A stretch of 45,239 bases of DNA from assembly GCA_947576095.1 (NCBI GenBank), contig CANPPW010000011.1, positions 1-45,239 on the forward strand, written 5' to 3'. Of the stretch, positions 41,882-45,239 are shown piece by piece. The DNA comes from an uncultured Mycoplasmatota bacterium. Its GTDB lineage: Bacteria > Bacillota_I > Bacilli_A > RF39 > UBA660. The notes under the pieces were generated by a model. The model was not told the DNA's origin, did not search any database, and saw only the letters and a list, made by a program, of their open reading frames with translations. The translations under genes and the position numbers were made by a program. Each line of letters starts with the position of its first letter. Within the stretch, counting starts at the first letter, position 1.

Positions 41882-41967
41882 AAAATCACCTCAATAAAAA
41901 GTATGTAATGAAAGAAATATTATGAGAAAGATTTATTTTTATAATCTGATAATTCTATAAAAAACAG

Positions 41968-41997
41968 TTGACGAAAATATGTTCGCAATGTTATAAT
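41968..41997 (+). promoter_or_regulatory. Promoter of nusB-xseA-xseB
   Basis: TTGACG (41968-41973), 18 bp, TATAAT (41992-41997). A second -10-like TACAAT lies at 42075-42080, close to the start. Confidence 0.65.
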
Positions 41998-42097
41998 GAA
42001 ATAGGATTACAAAATAAAAGGATTTAATTAAGATTTATAATAATATAGACTTTCTTTGTAGGAACAGGTTGTGTTACAATAGATGTAGGTGATAAAA

Positions 42098-42511
42098 ATG
42101 GGACAAATGAATAGAAGCGAACTTCGGAAAAAAATTATGACAATATTATATCAAATTAATATTTATCAGACAGGCAAAATTGCATATAGTATTGATGATG
42201 TAATAAAAGAAGTTATGGTAATTGATAATGAGTTTGTTAAAGACACTGTATATGGGATTTTGACTTATCAAGTTGATATTGATGAAGTAGCAGATCAATA
42301 TTTAAATGATTGGACAATTTCCCGTTTAGGAAATACAGATAGAGCCATACTAAGAATGGGAATTTATGAACTTTTATATACAGATTCGCCAGAAGTAGTA
42401 GCGATTAATGAGGCAGTAGAGCTTGCTAAAGTGTATAGTGATGATAGTGTTCGTAAAATGATTAATGGTGTTTTAGACAAAGTATATCATCATAAGGTGG
42501 ATCATGAATAA
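42098..42511 (+). CDS. nusB: Transcription antitermination factor NusB
   Basis: 137 residues from ATG 42098 after AGGTGAT; a second Met two codons on (MNRSELRKK) is also possible. All-helical protein that joins S10 in rRNA antitermination. RSELRKKIMTILYQINIY, TISRLGNTDRAILRMGIYEL and VAINEAVELAKVYSDD, INGVLDKV are family motifs. It overlaps xseA by 8 bases. Confidence 0.95.
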   Translation: MGQMNRSELRKKIMTILYQINIYQTGKIAYSIDDVIKEVMVIDNEFVKDTVYGILTYQVDIDEVADQYLNDWTISRLGNTDRAILRMGIYELLYTDSPEVVAINEAVELAKVYSDDSVRKMINGVLDKVYHHKVDHE

Positions 42512-43784
42512 TGATAAGTATCTTACCGTTATTGCACTTACAAAGTATTTAAAACATAAATTTGATGCAGATGAACATTTAAGGAAGATCCTTTTAAAAG
42601 GAGAGATTTCAAATTTAAAAAAACATTCAACAGGGCATTATTACTTTTCGTTAAAAGATGAATATAGTAAAATTAATGCAATTATGTTTAGTACACAGAC
42701 CAAAAAGCTTAAATTTGATGTGGAAGATGGAATGAAGGTTTTGGTATCTGGAAGGGTAAGTGTTTATGAAAATACAGGAAGTTATCAGATATATGTGGAT
42801 GGCATGGAAGAAGATGGCATTGGGAATTTATATGTAGCATTTGAGCAATTAAAAAAGAAACTTATGCAAGAAGGGCTTTTTGATGAAAAGCATAAAAGGA
42901 AAATACCAAAAATCCCTACCAAAATAGGAATTATCACAGCTCCCACTGGAGCTGCTATAAAGGATATTTTATCTACTATTCAAAGACGATTTCCTATATG
43001 TGAGACTTTACTATTTCCTAGTCTTGTACAAGGAGAAATGGCCTCTTTAGATATCGAGAAAAATATTAAAAGGGCTCAAAATTATGATTTAGATGTTTTA
43101 ATTATTGGACGTGGTGGAGGATCGATAGAAGATTTATGGCCCTTCAATGAGGAGAATGTTGCTAGAGCGATTTATCAAAGTCAAATCCCTATTATCAGTG
43201 CTGTTGGTCATGAAGTGGATTTCACTATTTCTGATTTCGTAGCCGATTTAAGAGCTCCTACACCAACGGGAGCTGCAGAGATGGCGGTTCCTAATATGCG
43301 AGATTTGGAAAAACAATTAAAACAATTTGTTATAAGGGTAAACGAAAGCATTTCTAAAAAAATAAAATATAATCAGTTGCTTTTAGATTCCATAACAAAT
43401 AGCTATATTTTAAAAAATCCAAACCTTATGTATGAAAATAAAAAACAATATGTGGATTCTTTAGTAGAAAAGTTACATACAGGAATTTCACATTTAATGC
43501 AAATAAAAAATCAGCAAATGAAGAATATAAGAAATCACTATCTTTTAAAAAGTCCAGAAAAATTTTATGAGAAAGAAATGATAAAAATTCATGGACTTAT
43601 CGAACAATTAGAAATGATAAATCCGCTGCATGTTTTGAAAAGAGGGTATACTCTCACTTATCAAGATGGAAAAGTAGTAAAGAGTGTGGATGATATAGAT
43701 AGAAATAATACAATAAAAATCAAAATGTCTGATGGACAAATAGAAGCAAAAGTAATTGATATAGGAGAGAATGTAAATGAATAA
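42504..43784 (+). CDS. xseA: Exodeoxyribonuclease VII large subunit
   Basis: 426 residues. Catalytic subunit of the single-strand-specific exonuclease. The N-terminal OB fold reads LLKGEISNLKKHSTGHYYFS LKD-type. The nuclease core has KIGIITAPTGAAIKDIL, VLIIGRGGGSIEDLWPFNEE, ISAVGHEVDFTISDFVADLR and RAPTPTGAAEMAVP. A coiled coil and the C-terminal VLKRGYTL follow. ATG 42504 lies in the nusB end; it overlaps xseB by 8 bases (ATGAATAA). Confidence 0.97.
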   Translation: MNNDKYLTVIALTKYLKHKFDADEHLRKILLKGEISNLKKHSTGHYYFSLKDEYSKINAIMFSTQTKKLKFDVEDGMKVLVSGRVSVYENTGSYQIYVDGMEEDGIGNLYVAFEQLKKKLMQEGLFDEKHKRKIPKIPTKIGIITAPTGAAIKDILSTIQRRFPICETLLFPSLVQGEMASLDIEKNIKRAQNYDLDVLIIGRGGGSIEDLWPFNEENVARAIYQSQIPIISAVGHEVDFTISDFVADLRAPTPTGAAEMAVPNMRDLEKQLKQFVIRVNESISKKIKYNQLLLDSITNSYILKNPNLMYENKKQYVDSLVEKLHTGISHLMQIKNQQMKNIRNHYLLKSPEKFYEKEMIKIHGLIEQLEMINPLHVLKRGYTLTYQDGKVVKSVDDIDRNNTIKIKMSDGQIEAKVIDIGENVNE

Positions 43785-44010
43785 GGAAGAAATAAAAAAA
43801 GATGCTAAATTTGAAGAAAAGGTTGATGAACTTGAAAAGATTATTGCGGAATTAGAAAATGGCAATATAGAATTAGAAGATTCTATTGAGAAATATGCTT
43901 ATGCAATGAAACTTGCTAAGGAATGTGATGAAAAATTAAAAAAAATAGAAGAAAAAGTGAACAAGATTATACAAGAAAATGGCACCATAGAAGATTTTGA
44001 TTTAGAATAA
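43777..44010 (+). CDS. xseB: Exodeoxyribonuclease VII small subunit
   Basis: 77 residues, normal length. Helical hairpin protein that coats the XseA coiled coil. KFEEKVDELEKIIAELENGN, LEDSIEKYAYAMKL and CDEKLKKIEEKV are typical. Its start overlaps the xseA stop, so the two are translationally coupled. Confidence 0.95.
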   Translation: MNKEEIKKDAKFEEKVDELEKIIAELENGNIELEDSIEKYAYAMKLAKECDEKLKKIEEKVNKIIQENGTIEDFDLE

Positions 44011-44029
44011 ATACCATCAGGTATTTTTT
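44010..44029 (+). terminator. Terminator of nusB-xseA-xseB
   Basis: AATACC/GGTATT stem, 4-nt loop, T tail. Its 3' arm doubles as a possible forespore promoter -35. Confidence 0.7.
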
Positions 44030-44049
44030 CTTTAAAAGGATCCATATTA
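44021..44049 (+). promoter_or_regulatory. Candidate sigma-G/F (forespore) promoter of spoIVB
   Basis: GTATT (44021-44025), 17 bp, CATATTA (44043-44049) resembles the forespore consensus (GxATA/GTATA, CATnnTA). spoIVB is sigma-G-controlled in Bacillus. Confidence 0.4.
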
Positions 44050-44082
44050 ATATTGTAGTCTGATAAAAAGGGAGATGTGTTC

Positions 44083-45072
44083 ATGTTTTTTAAAAAGTGT
44101 AAAAAAACAATTTCCTTCTTGCTTCTTTTATTAGTTATTCCCAGTGGTGTTTTAGCTTATTCAGATTACATTATTCCTGGAGGAGAAAATATTGGTATTG
44201 AACTACATTCCAAAGGTGTTTTGATTGTAGGCACTTACAAGATTGGTGATGCATCACCAAGCACAGAATCAGGTCTTAAAGTAGGAGATACCATTATAAA
44301 GGTAAATGAAAATTCTGTTTCTACGATTCAAGAGATGGTAAACCAAATTGAAAATCGTGGAATGAGTGATACCGTTAAACTTACCTATATACGAAATGAT
44401 TTAGAAAAAGAAACTTCATTAAAACTTTATAAAAGCGGAGATGTTTATAAGACAGGGCTTTATGTAAAAGATAACATTATGGGTGTAGGAACACTCACCT
44501 ATATTGATCCGAATACCAAAAGTTTTGGGGCATTGGGACATGAAATTATTGAAAAGAATACTGGAAAAATATTAGAAATTAAAGATGGAAAAATCTTTCG
44601 CTCAGATGTGACAGGTGTAGAAGAAAGTAGGGACGGAAGTCCAGGAGAAAAAAATGCAAAGTTTAATACAACAGAAGTAACAGGAGTAATAGATGAAAAC
44701 ACAACACAGGGAATTTTTGGAAAATATACAGATACAATACCAGAGAAAAAGAAATACAAAGTAGCTAAACCAAGTGAGGTGCAGACTGGGGAGGCGAAAA
44801 TTTTAACAGTTACCAGTGGTACTCAAATTGAAGAATATACAATTCGAATTGAAAAAATAAATGATGTTTCAAAGAAAAACAAAAATTTTGTTTTCGAGAT
44901 AACAGATAAAACTTTATTACAAAAAACAGGTGGTATTGTTCAGGGAATGAGTGGTTCCCCAATTATCCAGGGAGATTATATTGTAGGTGCAGTAACGCAT
45001 GTGGTTGTAGATAATCCAGCTAAAGGATATGGTATATTTATTACCAATATGTTAGAAGAAGCAGAAAATTAA
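44083..45072 (+). CDS. spoIVB: SpoIVB serine peptidase (sporulation signalling)
   Basis: 329 residues from ATG 44083 after GGGAG; GTG 44077 is too close to that site. Secreted from the forespore to trigger SpoIVFB cleavage of pro-sigma-K. One hydrophobic N-terminal helix (about 10-26), a PDZ domain (about 35-115; SGLKVGDTIIKVNENSV) and the S55 peptidase with His153 (FGALGHEI) and Ser292 (GIVQGMSGSPIIQG). Shorter than Bacillus SpoIVB (about 425), the lost part being mainly N-terminal. It follows xseB directly; ispA, dxs, argR and recN, which lie between in Bacillus, are absent. Confidence 0.95.
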   Translation: MFFKKCKKTISFLLLLLVIPSGVLAYSDYIIPGGENIGIELHSKGVLIVGTYKIGDASPSTESGLKVGDTIIKVNENSVSTIQEMVNQIENRGMSDTVKLTYIRNDLEKETSLKLYKSGDVYKTGLYVKDNIMGVGTLTYIDPNTKSFGALGHEIIEKNTGKILEIKDGKIFRSDVTGVEESRDGSPGEKNAKFNTTEVTGVIDENTTQGIFGKYTDTIPEKKKYKVAKPSEVQTGEAKILTVTSGTQIEEYTIRIEKINDVSKKNKNFVFEITDKTLLQKTGGIVQGMSGSPIIQGDYIVGAVTHVVVDNPAKGYGIFITNMLEEAEN

Positions 45073-45093
45073 GAGGCAAAAGCCTCTTTTTTT
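45072..45093 (+). terminator. Terminator of spoIVB
   Basis: AGAGGC/GCCTCT stem, AAAA loop, seven T. Confidence 0.9.
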
Positions 45094-45239
45094 GATAAAA
45101 TGTCATGATAAGCATAAGATGAAATAAGGCAAATTATAACCTATAATCAGATTTTAAACGAAACTTTATGATAATATAAATTTTAAAAATGTAGAGTTAC
45201 AATAGATGTGAAACATTTCTATATAAAAAAAGTGAATCA
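45094..45239. other. Gene-free end of window
   Basis: No gene. GTTACAATAGATGT at 45196-45209 repeats exactly the 14 bases before nusB (42073-42086), suggesting the promoter of a gene just beyond the window. In Bacillus spo0A follows spoIVB. Confidence 0.4.

Noticed and set aside
1-45239. tRNA, rRNA, CRISPR arrays, complete insertion sequences
   Set aside because: None recognised by eye on either strand.

Overview
The window looks like a chromosome segment of a very AT-rich (about 30 % GC by eye), endospore-forming member of the Bacilli/Firmicutes, probably an uncultured gut-type lineage with a compact genome. The sporulation genes spoIIGA, sigE and spoIVB, the coat genes ylbD and ylbE and a collagen-like spore-surface protein point there. 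So do Firmicutes-type housekeeping genes such as divIB/ftsQ, rnhC and the nusB-xseA-xseB-spoIVB order. I cannot name the species. No rRNA, tRNA or CRISPR array was seen.

Layout. 1-4.8 kb is accessory: a dead tyrosine recombinase, a sigma-70-family factor with a long unrecognised N-terminal region, a type IV secretion pilin-like protein behind a palindrome/inverted-repeat region, and a divergent lipoprotein with an internal 84-bp duplication. 4.9-8.8 kb holds parC, then ylbD-ylbE-rsmD. 8.8-11.7 kb is a peptide-export cassette: a peptidase C39 ABC transporter, a small membrane protein and two double-glycine leader peptides, each with a GxxxG motif and one C-terminal cysteine. 11.8-15 kb holds rpsU-yqeY and rpsB-tsf; S2 carries a C-terminal Rho_N/SAP-like extension. 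15-20.8 kb holds an orphan prepilin, a YigZ/IMPACT protein, uvrC, a TPR protein and the spore collagen-like gene. 20.9-26.2 kb is a response regulator/kinase/ABC module with a phased operator. 26.3-32.4 kb holds popT (DUF368), murG, murB, ftsQ, ftsA and ftsZ. 32.5-38.5 kb holds a small unknown gene, rnhC, cvpA-trxA, a lipoprotein, rsmE, a membrane-anchored unknown and mtaB. 38.5-40 kb holds spoIIGA-sigE. The end holds a TIM-barrel protein, an SDR oxidoreductase, and nusB-xseA-xseB-spoIVB.

How it fits together. Most genes serve translation, DNA repair, division and wall synthesis: PopT recycles the lipid carrier used by MurG, and MurB and FtsQ/A/Z follow. A sporulation programme is layered on top, with SpoIIGA activating SigE, SpoIVB signalling across compartments, and YlbD/YlbE and the collagen-like protein in the coat. 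Gene neighbourhoods are compressed versions of Bacillus ones.

Most unusual. Translation starts are commonly set as GGTGAT, about three bases, then the start codon. Two genes fit this pattern but have AUA (C39 transporter) or AUU (SDR) where the start codon should be. In both, essential or homologous N-terminal sequence lies upstream of the first AUG and no NTG start is available. A third gene (TPR) may start at AUC. Other items worth attention are the two-peptide cassette, the phased operator, a 5'-terminal hairpin after ftsZ, and the palindromic inverted repeats upstream of the pilin gene.
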